This document shows positions 49,947 to 61,106 of a stretch of 64,000 nt of DNA, piece by piece. Location: contig VIRR01000524.1 in the NCBI GenBank assembly GCA_008638375.1, forward strand, positions 62,001-126,000, read 5' to 3'. Source of the stretch: Nyssa sinensis (lineage: Eukaryota; Streptophyta; Magnoliopsida; Cornales; Nyssaceae). The notes under the pieces were generated by a model. It saw only the letters and a program-made list of their open reading frames with translations. It ran no database searches and was not told the DNA's origin. A program made the position numbers and the translations under genes. Each line of letters begins with the position of its first letter. Within the stretch, counting starts at the first letter, position 1.

Positions 49947-50747
49947 CTATCTTTTAATTCTTGGAAATTCCTCTCTTTCCACCGTCCACTCGAAAGGCAT
50001 ATTCTTTTGAGTTAATTGAGTCAATGGTATAGCAAGTTTGGAGAAATCTTTGACAAACCTCCTGTAGTAACCGGCTAATCCCATGAAACTACACACCTCT
50101 AGAACATTTGTTGGTCTTGGCCAATTCACTATAGCCTCAATCTTTTGTGGTTCAACTGAAATACCTTCTTTCGTAATAACATGCCTCAAAAATGTAATGC
50201 TAGACAACCAAAACTCACACTTCTTTAACTTTGCATACAATTTCTTTTCTCTTAGTGTCTACAACACCATATTCAAATTTTGTTCATGTTCTGTTGAGCT
50301 CTTGGAATATCCCAGAATATCATCAATGAACTACAATGACAAAATTGTCCAAGTATGGCCTGAATACTCTATTCATTAGATCCATAAAAGCTACAGCTAC
50401 ATTAGTCACCCCAAATGGCATTACTAGAAACTCATAATGTCCATACCTTGTTTGAAATGTCGTTTTCTCTACATCTTTGGTCTAAACTTTTAATTGATGA
50501 TACCCAGATTTCAAATCAATCTTGGAAAATATTTGAGCACTTTGTAACTGATCAAAAAGATCATTTATCCGTGGCAGCAGATACATGTTCTGATAGTTAC
50601 TTTATTCAATTCTCGATAGTCAATACACAGTCTCATAGACCCATCTTTCTTCTTTACAAATAACACCAGAGCACCCCAAGGGGAGATACTAGGTCGACTA
50701 ACCCTTTGTCTAACAGTTCTTATAATTAGAGTTTCAATTCCTTCAAC
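49947..50747 (-). pseudogene. H reverse transcriptase, broken
   Basis: 49947-50240 is open and gives the thumb/connection ([41 protein letters not shown]). The catalytic box [10 protein letters not shown] is present at 50319-50330 and just below, but in a different frame from the preceding FVIV because of an extra base near 50331. Further upstream are [24 protein letters not shown] fingers and several stops. It would copy element RNA into DNA; inactive. Confidence 0.8.
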
Positions 50748-51218
50748 TTAGTTAGGAGCCATTCTATATGGAGTTTTAAAAATGGGTCTAGTTCTAGGAA
50801 TTAAGTCAATAAAGAACTCAATATCCCGCTCTACCAAGGAATTAGGTAACTCATTAGGAAAGACATCAGGGAAATCTTTTACTATAGGAATTTCATCTAA
50901 AGCAAGATCTTTAGACTGAATTTCAAGGACACTACAAAGATAACCTTGACACCCCTTTCTAAACAAGTGACGAACCTGCATAAAAGAAATAACGTATATA
51001 GGAAAAAATACCCCAACCCCTTCAAAAGAAAACTTAGTTTGACTTGGGATTTGGAATGAAACTCTCTTTGCCAAACAATCAATAATAGCGCAATTAGAAG
51101 ATAAGCAATCCATCCCCAAGATGACATCGAAAATATGAATCTCTAGGGGTATCAAATCGACAGACAATGTAATATTACCCACCAAGACATCACAAGCCTT
51201 ATAGACTATAGGTACCAA
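50748..51218 (-). pseudogene. H protease C-terminal half to RT start
   Basis: 156 open codons: VILGMDCLSSNCAIIDC (the late aspartic-protease motif), then the linker, then DVFPNELPNS, EFFIDLIPRTRPI and PYRMAP, the canonical entry to gypsy reverse transcriptase. It ends in a stop at 50748. Confidence 0.8.
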
Positions 51219-51666
51219 TCATAGAATTTCTCAAAGGAATTGATACAAATAATATGTAATCTAAAGGTTCTGGAGATTTATGCAACTTTGTAGCAAAGTC
51301 GTATGATACAAAAGAATGAGTGGATCTTGAATCAATAAGAATATGGGAAGGACAAGTACAAATGGAGAGAGTACCTGACACTACAATATTAGTGGCATGT
51401 GTATCTCCGAGAACTAAGGCAAAGACTCTACCCTGACTTATTTGCTCCTTCTTTTCCCCCTCAAATTTTGGTGTAGGTAGTACAGGTTTCTGAACAGATG
51501 TAGAAGTACTCGATGCAGAACTACCAATACTTTTGTCTGGCATAGTACAATACTTAATAAAATGACCCGGCTTGTCCACATTTATAACAACCACCACTAG
51601 CCTGACAACGAGGACCAAGATGAAATTTTTGGCAAATAAGACAAATTGGATAGTTGCCACTCCCTT
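51199..51666 (-). pseudogene. H gag zinc knuckle and aspartic protease active site, damaged
   Basis: A CCHC knuckle CYKCGQAGHFIKYC (around 51547-51589) closes gag, with a second cysteine pair (CLICQKFH) before it. Then VVSGTLSIC leads to the protease active-site loop, which reads ILIDSRSTHSF; the usual DSG triad has become DSR, so the protease could not work. Frames shift between the knuckle and the protease. E7 cuts gag just upstream. Confidence 0.8.
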
Positions 51667-53077
51667 TGTAATACCTTGACCCGAATTGTAACTGGGCGAC
51701 TCATGTAAACCTGAACCGTTAGGACTTTATGTTATGGTATCGAATGAAATTGATGATTTTTGAATCCAAATAGTTTTTAATTTATAGATGATGCTCGGAC
51801 GATACCCGAGTAAGTCATGAATAAACATCGAAATATGTGTACGTATAAGAATAGGTATATATATGTATATATACCAATAATATGAATTAAAACAATAATA
51901 ATAATAATAATAGTATATAACCATATATATATATATATGAGTTATAAAATATATATATATATATATGTATTACATATATAATCATGTATAAACATATATA
52001 CAACTATATATATATATAATATTAAATACCAACATATATATATATATATATATATGAATATATATATATATATATGTAACTGAACATGTGGTAATATATA
52101 GATGTAATATATATATATATATAAGGTATATATATATATATATATGTAACCTACAAATTTAAGAAATAATTAAAGGAGAGGGAAGGGGAAGTTACAAAAA
52201 CTAGAAAAGGAAATGTCAAAGGAGAAGAAAGGAAAGAAAAGAAAAAAAAAACAAGGAAAGAGAGAGAGTGAGAAGAGAGAGAGTGCGGCTGAATTTTGTA
52301 TATGTGTATACATTTACGTGGGCTGGTTGAAAGGAAAAGAGAAACTAAAGGAGAAAAGAGGAGGAGGAAGAAGGAGGAAATGAGAGGAAGAAAGACAGTA
52401 CGGAACAAGGTAAGGTTCTAATTATTTATTTATTTTTACTGTAACAATATTTCTGGGTTTCTGATTTGAATCTCATAGAGCTTATATATAATGGTAGAAT
52501 GTTAAACTAGAAGAAAAATAAGGATCTAGGAAGAAACCGCAAAGAAAAAGGTAAGGAAATTCTCTGTAATCTCAATTTTATATTTTTTGGGTTTTTATAA
52601 ACTTGCATGAAACTTAAAAATATTGTATAGTTAAACTCTATGCGAAAAATGGAGAACATAGGAAGAAACTGCGAGTGAAACGGTGAAGAAATGAGGGAGA
52701 AAATAGGTGTTATTGGAAAAATGGGTTTTGGAAATTGGGGCTGTTTTGTGCAGTTTTAAAGGCATAAAATTGTGTTAAAATGTTTTAAAAATGTTTTAGA
52801 ACAATTTAGAATCGAAGAGAGTGCAAAAAACTACAAGAAAAATGAAAAGAAATAAAAAAATAATACAGTGCAGTCCGGTCACCGGCGTCGGAGATGGTGA
52901 CCGGAGATGCACTATGGACGGCCGAAAAGTCGAGGGGGAAGGGGGAAGGCACTGTCGGGCCAGGTCAGGCCTCAGGTCGGGTCGGAACCTGCCCAGGCGC
53001 AGTAACGACCCGACACTGTCGAAGGGCTGATGGGTTTTTTGTTTTGTTTAAAAAAAAAAGGGTGAATAGTGGGGCTG

Positions 53078-53150
53078 AGGGGAATCGAACCCCAAACGTA
53101 TGGGCGTGAGGGCCTTATGGCCCTGAGTCCACCACTGAGGCACATGTGGT
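53078..53150 (-). other. tRNA-like A/B-box module in E7
   Basis: Reverse complement: TGCCTCAGTGG at 53142-53132 and GGTTCGATTCC at 53091-53081. The spacing of about 51 bp is within the tRNA range. Antisense to the LTR. Confidence 0.5.
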
Positions 53151-53160
53151 AGGATGCTGG

Positions 53161-53201
<41 letters not shown>

Positions 53202-53695
53202 ATTTGCTAATAAATTTAATTATTTATTAATTTAATTCTCGATGTTCAAATTGGTCAAGTGAATAGTGTAAATTTACTATTTTGGACCTTCTAGACCCAA
53301 TGGTGAGGTCCATATCATGATACGGAGTCCCAAAAAAATAAAATACCTGTAGAAATGCCAAATGACCAAAATGCCCCTGAGTCAAACATGAGTCAAACGG
53401 ACCCCAATTAAAATAAATGAATAGTGAATCTTTATTATTTCAAGCATTCTAGACTTAACGGTAAAGTTTGATTTATGAAAATAGGTCCCAAAAAATAGAG
53501 ACATGTAAAAGTGCAAAATAACCATTTTGCCCTTTTTAGTATAGAATTCCAAATTGGAAATCGTGAAAGTCTAAATCGACTTTCTTAGAAATTCCTGACT
53601 CGATAATATAGTCTAAATTAGTAAAAGAGATATAGTAACGAAGTATAAGATTTGATAAATAGCATCAGTACTGAGACATGTTTACTGAATTATAG

Positions 53696-53747
53696 GGAAC
53701 TCAAAGCGAAAAGAAAAAGTCATGGAATACTAGGACGCACCGATAAT
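53696..53747 (+). other. Predicted LTR micro-exon in E7
   Basis: Acceptor GAATTATAG ends 53695; donor AAT|GTAAGTAA starts 53748; exon 52 nt, similar in sequence to E6's. Confidence 0.5.
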
Positions 53748-54883
53748 GTAAGTAAACCCCAATCTCTTACATGTGGTCTTCCAAGCCACGTTCATTCAAT
53801 TACTGCCAATTTTTTACTATTGTATGTACCACATATTTATTGTTTCCATATGTGATATTGTTCTATCTTGTGCGTGTTTATTGACTACTATATCATTGAT
53901 TGTTATCTTGTACTATGCCTTGAAAGGTCAACTGTTATGTGTTCATTGCATGATATTCCATTTTTATACACTTTTTATGGAATCACAAATAATCATGATT
54001 TATTATAAATTTCGAATTTATGCTCAGTCACAATATCCATCCGATGCTTTCTGAGTTGACCGGACCTATGCATCGAGTCCGTGAATGGACATATGGAAAT
54101 GATGGCATTTTTACGCATTGAGTTATGAGAGCATTTTATATGCATTGAGGTTAGACCGAGGGTCTGCCAAACCCTGAACAAATAAATGCATCATTTATAG
54201 TTGATTGACATGTTTACATTTATTGGATTCATAGGATGTTGTCATTCCCTATGAATAATCTTATGTTGAGAGTTTCACTTATTGATTGTAATTGATTGTT
54301 ACCGTTTCATTGTGGCAGTACTTTTATGTTGAATGATTTCTATTGGGCTTTTCTATGTTCATGTTATACCCATTATTCATGATTGATCATTGTGACCTAC
54401 TGTTCATTGGCCATTATGGCATTTCACCTTTATTGGCTATCTCAACATCTCATTTCATGATTGGCTATCATGTTTCGCATTTATGGATTCATATTTTTTC
54501 TATGTTAACCCTAACCCGTGTCAGAGATGGGATTTTACTTACTGAGCTTTGTTAGCTCTCCCCAACTTACTTATTTTTTAGGTAAGGATGTTGCAGGACC
54601 ACAGTAGGAGTCCAAGAGCATAGGGGACAGTTTGAGAAAAATGTTAGAAGTGATGTAGTTTCTCCCATGTACTCACCACCTAAGGGTGATGCTATGTTAA
54701 GTTCCATGTCAGTTTATATTTAACATTGTTGAATAATATTTTGTATTAAGGACTTTCACTGATTTACTATTAAGTTTTATATTATATGTTGTTGTCATTG
54801 ATACAAAGAAAAAAAATAGGGATGGCCATTAGGTCGGCCCCGCGATACGAGATCCACATAGGGTGGGTTTCAGGGTCGTGACA

Positions 54884-55728
54884 CCCTTGATTTTCTCTAC
54901 TCTTTTGAGAAGTAGAACCTACACTCGATGCTTTGTATTTTGCCTTTTAAAGGTATTAAAACTCAGCCCCTCCTTCTGAAATCCACCTTGTCTCTTCCTT
55001 TGTTTATCATGGGTCTTTTGAAACTCTTCACCACTCTTTTCTATTATGAGTGCCTTGTTCATCACCTCTGTATAAGTTTGTAACTCAAATGGACTCCACT
55101 TTTTCTTAACACCCCACCATAAGCCATCCTCGAATTTCTTAGCTTTCTTGAATTCCGTGCGTACCATGAACGGTTCAAATATGGACAATTCTTTAAATTT
55201 AGCCGCATATTGTACCACAGTCATACCTCTTTGTGCCAAATTCATGAAATCTTTAACCTTCTGCTCCTTGATTGACCTAGGAAAACGTGCATCATAGAAT
55301 ACCTCTAAAAATATTCTCCAACCTATGTGTTGTTCCTCTTCTTCAATTGTAAGCCACCATTTATAAGCTTCACGTCTAAGTATGAACATAGCAAAGTTCA
55401 CTTTTTCTTCTTCAATACAAGGAAGTAGTTTAAAAATATTTTCCATTTCTAACACCCACGACTTAGCAACCATTGTGTCAGCAGTATTCTCAAATACAGG
55501 TGGTTTGAACTTTTTAAATCGCTCAAAAGTAGTATTTCCTGGTCGCACCACTAGGGGTTCAGGCTGAGGATTCTAATTATTCTACTGGGGCTTTTTTTTT
55601 TACACCAGTTGAGCTAAACCCTCGATGTTTCTTTCAAGTTTATCTACCTTTTCCTCTAAAATAGCACGTGAAGGCCCAACTTTACTCTTTTTTGGTAAGT
55701 TCCCAGCTTTACTTTTTCTCTTCACCAT
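54884..55728 (-). pseudogene. H gag, N-terminal and capsid part
   Basis: The likely start codon is at 55728-55726, giving MVKRKSKAGNLPKKSK and a short coiled-coil-like helix (ILEEKVDKLERNIEGLAQLV), then a stop beside a 10-base T run at 55592-55601. The capsid frame resumes at about 55551: VVRPGNTTFERFKKF-like start, WWLTIEEEEQ, FYDARFPRSIKEQKV and YAAKFKELSIF, the Retrotrans_gag fold of Tekay/Del elements. A frameshift near 54930 precedes the E7 insertion. Gag builds the particle that packages element RNA. Confidence 0.85.
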
Positions 55729-55940
55729 CTTTAACTAAAGCATACAATAAACAAGTTTAAGCATATAAAAGTTCAAACATTCACGCCAATTTAGACATCA
55801 TTTCTTATATACATATCTTAACACAAAATTTTATATACACCTTTATACGTAATACACATTGAATAGGTAACATCTTCATGTCAATTTCAATAATGCTAAA
55901 CCTTGCTACCCAGGGAAAACCCAATCCTAAGGTTTCATAG

Positions 55941-55958
55941 CCTATTGCTCTAATACCA
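55941..55958 (-). other. H primer binding site (initiator Met tRNA)
   Basis: Reverse complement TGGTATTAGAGCAATAGG, three bases (GAG) from the LTR end. One change from TGGTATCAGAGC. Note the AG immediately before TGG. Confidence 0.85.
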
Positions 55959-57491
55959 CTCTATCATGACCCACACCCCACGTAGGATGGAGTTATGGTC
56001 CATGACCGGCCACCGAGGCCTTATACAGAATTGAATGGGCTATATAATGGATAGTTTATTAATATAGTGGAAGTTTAATATTTTAGCCTGTCAGGTTCAC
56101 ATGAAACTCATACCAACCACATTCGATCAGAGCAATTCTAAGTTTAATATCAAACTCGTACTTGCAAAATTTATTGCAAGTCATTTACATCTACAATTGG
56201 CCAACACACAAAAATAGCCATTGTATGTATACAGAAGCCTACATAGGCTCTTTGCAAGTCTTGCTATACAATTTTACAAACTCTTCTTCCTTAAGTTCCC
56301 TATCTATCTTAAGCTTCATTACCTGAAAAATTGGTTGAGAAATGAGGTGAGCTAACAAAGCTTAATGAATAATACCAATGCCTTGTCCCGAGTTTTTATA
56401 GGCAAAAGAAACTTTAAATAAAACCAGGGATATCAAGCATTATTGAAACAATTCAAATGCATTTTCAGAAATAGAATTGTTATTTAAACATTTGAACAGC
56501 AATAAGTAGCCTAATAAAGCTGATAATAGATATCAAATATCATTTAGCATGCCCATTACAACGGTCAGAACGGAAGAATCCGCAGTGACTCAGATTCTGA
56601 ACGGAATGTCATATATAATGACAGTCACTTATAGTGACACTAAAGAGATCTCTGGCCTACTTACGAGCCTACTGTCTCTTGGTCCCCTAAGTAAGGACAT
56701 AATAGAAGGGGCCCGTGTAATGGCATCTATAGAAACACATTCTAAATCATGTGATTATCCATGGATTTGTAAATCTATTTATCAAACATACTTATAAAAT
56801 GGACTTCAATTTCATCAATAGAGAATATAGCATAATGATTTGCTTATTAAAACACAGAATAACATGTTTAACAATATCGCCTTCAATTCACCATTTCAGG
56901 AACCGAATTTGTAATACCCTAAAAAACTCGACATAACCCAAGACTGTACCCCGATCTCATAAAAGTCAGCCCTGTGATAATAATGTTTAAAATATATCAA
57001 AATGACTCAAAATACAATAACGAGATTGATTATTCTAAGATATGAAAGTAATCCAAAAACACCAAAAATGGTGCATGCTTGAGAAATTGACAAAACTAGT
57101 CAACCGAGTGCCGGGATGGATAAAGGGGACCGATACAGAGAATTAATTATGTAGATAATATGAAAATAATATGAATATAATATAAGACATGCACGGGCAC
57201 CCAATATAGGTAAAATGCGTAATAATGATACCGAGCCTTGGCTTTATACCAAATGTACCGGCATTCCATAAAGTAATATTTTATGGGATAAAAATATTCC
57301 ATACAGTAAAATATATTGAAATACGAAAATGAGCACTGAGAAAAAACATGTATAAATATATATATATATATATATTGATACATGTATGCGTATAAGTGCT
57401 ATATATAGACATGTATTCGTCTAAGTGTTTTATATATATAAGACAATAATTCAGGAAGCTTCTTGAAACAGTTGAAAAATAGAGAGTTGGT

Positions 57492-57527
<36 letters not shown>

Positions 57528-57857
57528 GTAGATATTATATTTGATATATTATGGGGTGGCAGCTTCTAAACTTTAGAAGCTGCTGGAATCAAACACACAT
57601 ATCTAATATATACATATACATATATATATATATATATATATAAAGCAACAATAGTGAGGGGCAGCTTCTAGAAGCCATGTCCATACCATATACCTATAAC
57701 TGAGAAGCTTGTAGCTCCAGCTAAAGTTTTTGACAAACAGGAAAGGGAAACAAAGATCTGGAAGCATAGACCTAGCTATATATATATATATATATATCTG
57801 TAGAAAAATTAGTAAAAACCACTTATGAAACAAGAAAAAGAAAGTAAGAGAGAGACT

Positions 57858-57888
<31 letters not shown>

Positions 57889-59331
57889 GAGAGGAAGTGA
57901 ATAGTATTCTGCCATGGATGGAAGGAGAGGAAAACTTCAGAAGGATGGCAGTGGACCAAGGTACGTGCCTTAACTACCTTCTATCTAGTTTTGGAAGTAA
58001 TTAGAACTTAAAAATGTGTAGGAAAACTGAAAGAAAAACATAAGAAATTGTCTCTGTACCCACGGCCTAAATTTAGAGAAATTTAAATGAAAACTAAACC
58101 TGATTTTATACATGCAACAAGGTAGAAAATAGTGTCAGGATTCTAACACACTTGGAATTAAGCAAAATGGTCAAGAAATGACCATGTTAGGGCTAAGAAT
58201 ACCTTGGCCAAAAAAGATAATGGGTGTTGGAAAACTGTAAATTTGAGGTTCAAAAAGGCTCCCAAATGAATGCCGAGAGACTTAGGATGAATTTGGTATA
58301 AAAATATGTGAGAAGGACGTCGAAATCATGCAAAACAATGAGAAAAATACTTGTAGTTCCAGCGCCGGAATGTTGTGAAAAAGATGGGTCTGTTAGGTTG
58401 GACTTGGGTCGGGTCGGGTCGGGACCCGACCGAACACAAATAGGGGCAAGGCAGCGACGCCATTTAGAGTTTGAATTTAAATTTCGTTCAGCTTGTTTGG
58501 TTACCAAAATAAGAAATTGGAATATGAATATAAGGCCTAACCTAAACACGGATAAGGAAGACAATAGGATTATTATATTCTGGTTCACTAGTTAATCTGA
58601 ACCGGATGGTTCAGGGACTATTGGGTCCGGTCTAAGGTTTAGATTGGAGAACCCACTAGTTTACTAATTTACATAAGAATAAAGAAAACCCTAACTTGTG
58701 TAAATTACAGTTTGACCTCAACAAGTTTTGAATATTCTGTTCTGGCCCAACTCTTGGGATTTTTATGCGAACAAACCCTTAGAAAATAATTTAATAATTC
58801 AATAATTAATTAAATTATTTTATAAATAGGATAAAATGACTATTTTACCCCTAGGCCATAAATAAAGCAAATAAAGTCCAAATTAAGATCTGGAAAAGGT
58901 TACCTTAACATTTTTGGACGTTCTGGACATAATGGAAATGCCAGATTGGACATCCAGGGACTCCGGGGTGGTCCCACAATAAGATGTAAAATTACCAAAA
59001 TGCCCTTAATACAGTACGAAGCCCAAATAAAGTTCAAATTGGACGAAATTAATACCAACGGAAGCCCAAATAACTGTGAACTCGCATATGTGACTAAATA
59101 ATGATTCGGGATCAGAATGTCATAAAATATAAAATGACTAAAATACCCTTAAGCATAGAAAATACAAATTAAAGGCTGAATAAAGGCCAATCTAATATAA
59201 TTGATTACCATAAGCCTAATTATGTGAATTAAGGGTCTAAATAAGACTCCGGAACAGTTAAAGTATAAAATAAAAAATGATCGATGTGTCTCGATGATCA
59301 AAAATAGATACCAAATGAAGTCCAAAAGACT

Positions 59332-59335
<4 letters not shown>

Positions 59336-59377
<42 letters not shown>
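59336..59377. repeat. (TA)n microsatellite in E8
   Basis: About 42 bp of TA. Confidence 0.95.
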
Positions 59378-59378
<1 letters not shown>

Positions 59379-59673
59379 ATATGACAAATATTTTGAAGAC
59401 CACGATAGGGTCCGGGGCAAGAATGACAAAATTACCATTTTGCCCCTAAGGTTAAATATGTAATTAATTGATAACGAATAAAATTCAAATGACTTAAATT
59501 ATAATTCTGACAGCTACTATGCTTACCTAAGGGACTTAATAGCATAAGTTGAAACCCAATAAGTGGATAATAGGCCAATAGACCTAATTAGGGGATTGAT
59601 AGACTCTTAAGATGAGAAATACGTCATGAATGGATGAATCCTTATACTTCTATGATTGATGAAGATTATTCAG

Positions 59674-59740
59674 GATATGCTTGGACGTGCCTAACGACAT
59701 ATCTGGAGGATATCTGTGAATGGAGATAAGCATACAGTCT
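59674..59740 (+). other. Predicted LTR micro-exon in E8
   Basis: Acceptor GATTATTCAG ends 59673; donor GTGAGTAACT starts 59741; exon 67 nt. Sites are the same as in E1. Confidence 0.45.
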
Positions 59741-60066
59741 GTGAGTAACTCAGAATCCCTGACTCGGTGTATATTACTATACTATCTAGATTCATATACT
59801 GCATTATTTTATATATTGTACTGTTTCATATACTATATTGTTTAAATGCATATGCTTTCATACATACTCTTTGTACTACATTACACATGGCATGATTCAG
59901 TTCTGTCTTGCCTTTCTGATATGTTCCGTTTTGATTTTGTTCGGGTTTGTTCTATTCTGTTATACGCCATTTGGAGTCTGTTATGATGTTATTTTGTTAT
60001 GTTGGGTCTTACTTCGGGCCTACTACAAGATTGAGCGGTTTGGCTTATACTAGAGTATAACTCAAA

Positions 60067-60312
60067 GGGTAAAGGCCCCACGAGTGTCCGCTTATGGGTA
60101 GTTGGGAAAGGCTCATATGTCTGATTGGCATCCTGTTCTATTTTTGTTCCGCTCAATTCTGTCATGTTCTGTTCTGATCTGACCTAGAGGGTAAAGGCCC
60201 TACGAGTGTCTGCTTATTGGTAGTTGGGAGAGGTTCAGACATCCTGTTCAGTTCTGATCTAACGTAGAGGGTAGAGGCCCCACGAGTGTCTGCTTATAAG
60301 CAGTTGGGAGAG
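60067..60312. repeat. Tandem repeat in E8, three copies
   Basis: Units near 60067, 60187 and 60267 share AGGGTAAAGGCCCCACGAGT, then GTCTGCTTATNGGTAGTTGG and GAGAGGTTCAGACAT. Spacing is about 120 and 80 bp. It lies between the micro-exon donor and the last acceptor. Confidence 0.8.
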
Positions 60313-61068
60313 GTTCAGACATACTTGATGATATGCCTTTTCATTGATGTATTGGCACTCAGTTCAGTTCAGTTCAGTTCTGATCTGTTTTGTACCGATC
60401 TGTTCTGTTTTGGCTCTGTTCTGCTTTGATCTGTTCTGTTATGATCTAATCTATTTTTTTCTACTTGAGCTGTATTTGATCATGCATTTCATTTGGATAA
60501 CATGAATATAAGAACTGATTTTGAAACCCATAGCAGGGACCCTATGTTACTCACCGAGCTTGTTTAAGCTCATTCTATTTATCTAACATTTTTCAGGATT
60601 TATTTCCATTGGATTAGAAGGCACAAAGAAATGACACTAGTAGGCTAGGAGGCATCCCAAGTTAGGATTTGATTGGCACTGAATTGTGGAGACTTGGATT
60701 CTTATAGACTAAGACTTGGGTTCTTGTGGACTGAATCAAGCTATTCAAGTGAGTGAAATGATATGATTGAATTCATTGACATGCAATAGATGTATTGAGA
60801 CATGGCTCATGATATTGGTACTCTAGAGATATTGGATGTCTGGTAATAGACGCATTCTGTGGTATATAGATAAGTTGCATTCCCGACATGAAAATGTTTT
60901 AATTTTCGTTGCACTGACCCCACATTTGGAATGCAATTCATTGTGAAGTTCAGAAGTTTGCCTTTGGTTGGTTGCATTGTCGGTAGAGAGACCGAAAAGG
61001 TAGCTAACTAGCATCACATCTTCGGCATCCGCGTAGGGTGGGGTGCGGGATGTGACAGGATTACTCAT

Positions 61069-61106
61069 CTTGTGCTCTTAAAGCACTCCTTGATTCTCTT
61101 TCTCTC
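61069..61106 (-). other. Micro-exon counterpart in H 5' LTR, donor mutated
   Basis: Same 38-nt block as 23335-23372. The donor GTGAGTAA has become ATGAGTAA, and E8 inserted a few bases beyond it. Confidence 0.4.

Larger units (their letters stand above)
51667..54883 (+). mobile_element. Solo LTR E7 (3.2 kb) inserted in H gag
   Basis: TSDs CCCTT at 51662-51666 and 54884-54888. Starts TGTAATACCTTGACCC, ends GGGTCGTGACA. (TA)n blocks 51915-52146; purine-rich leader; donor AACAAG|GTAAGG near 52411; tRNA-like module 53078-53150; (TA)n 53165-53195; CAATGG modules near 53290, 53450 and 53595; micro-exon 53696-53747; GTCC/GGAC hairpin near 54077; stem-loop 54545-54558; acceptor TTTTTTAG ending 54581. 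The most regular example of the shared plan. Confidence 0.92.
56910..61057 (+). mobile_element. Solo LTR E8 (4.1 kb) inserted in H 5' LTR
   Basis: TSDs GAATT (56905-56909) and GGATT (61058-61062), one mismatch. Starts TGTAATACCCTAAAAAACTCG, ends GCGGGATGTGACA, like E1. Leader (GA)n 57860-57892; donor ACCAAG|GTACGT near 57961; modules near 58915 and 59390; (TA)n 59336-59377; micro-exon 59674-59740; tandem repeat 60067-60312; stem-loop near 60557-60571; acceptor TTTTTCAG ending 60596. No coding sequence. Confidence 0.88.

Noticed and set aside
54919..55567. Plus-strand frame opposite gag
   Set aside because: It is a shadow of the minus-strand gag frame.
57603..57959. 118-codon minus-strand frame with a serine/leucine run
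   Set aside because: It reads through the (GA)n leader of E8 in antisense.
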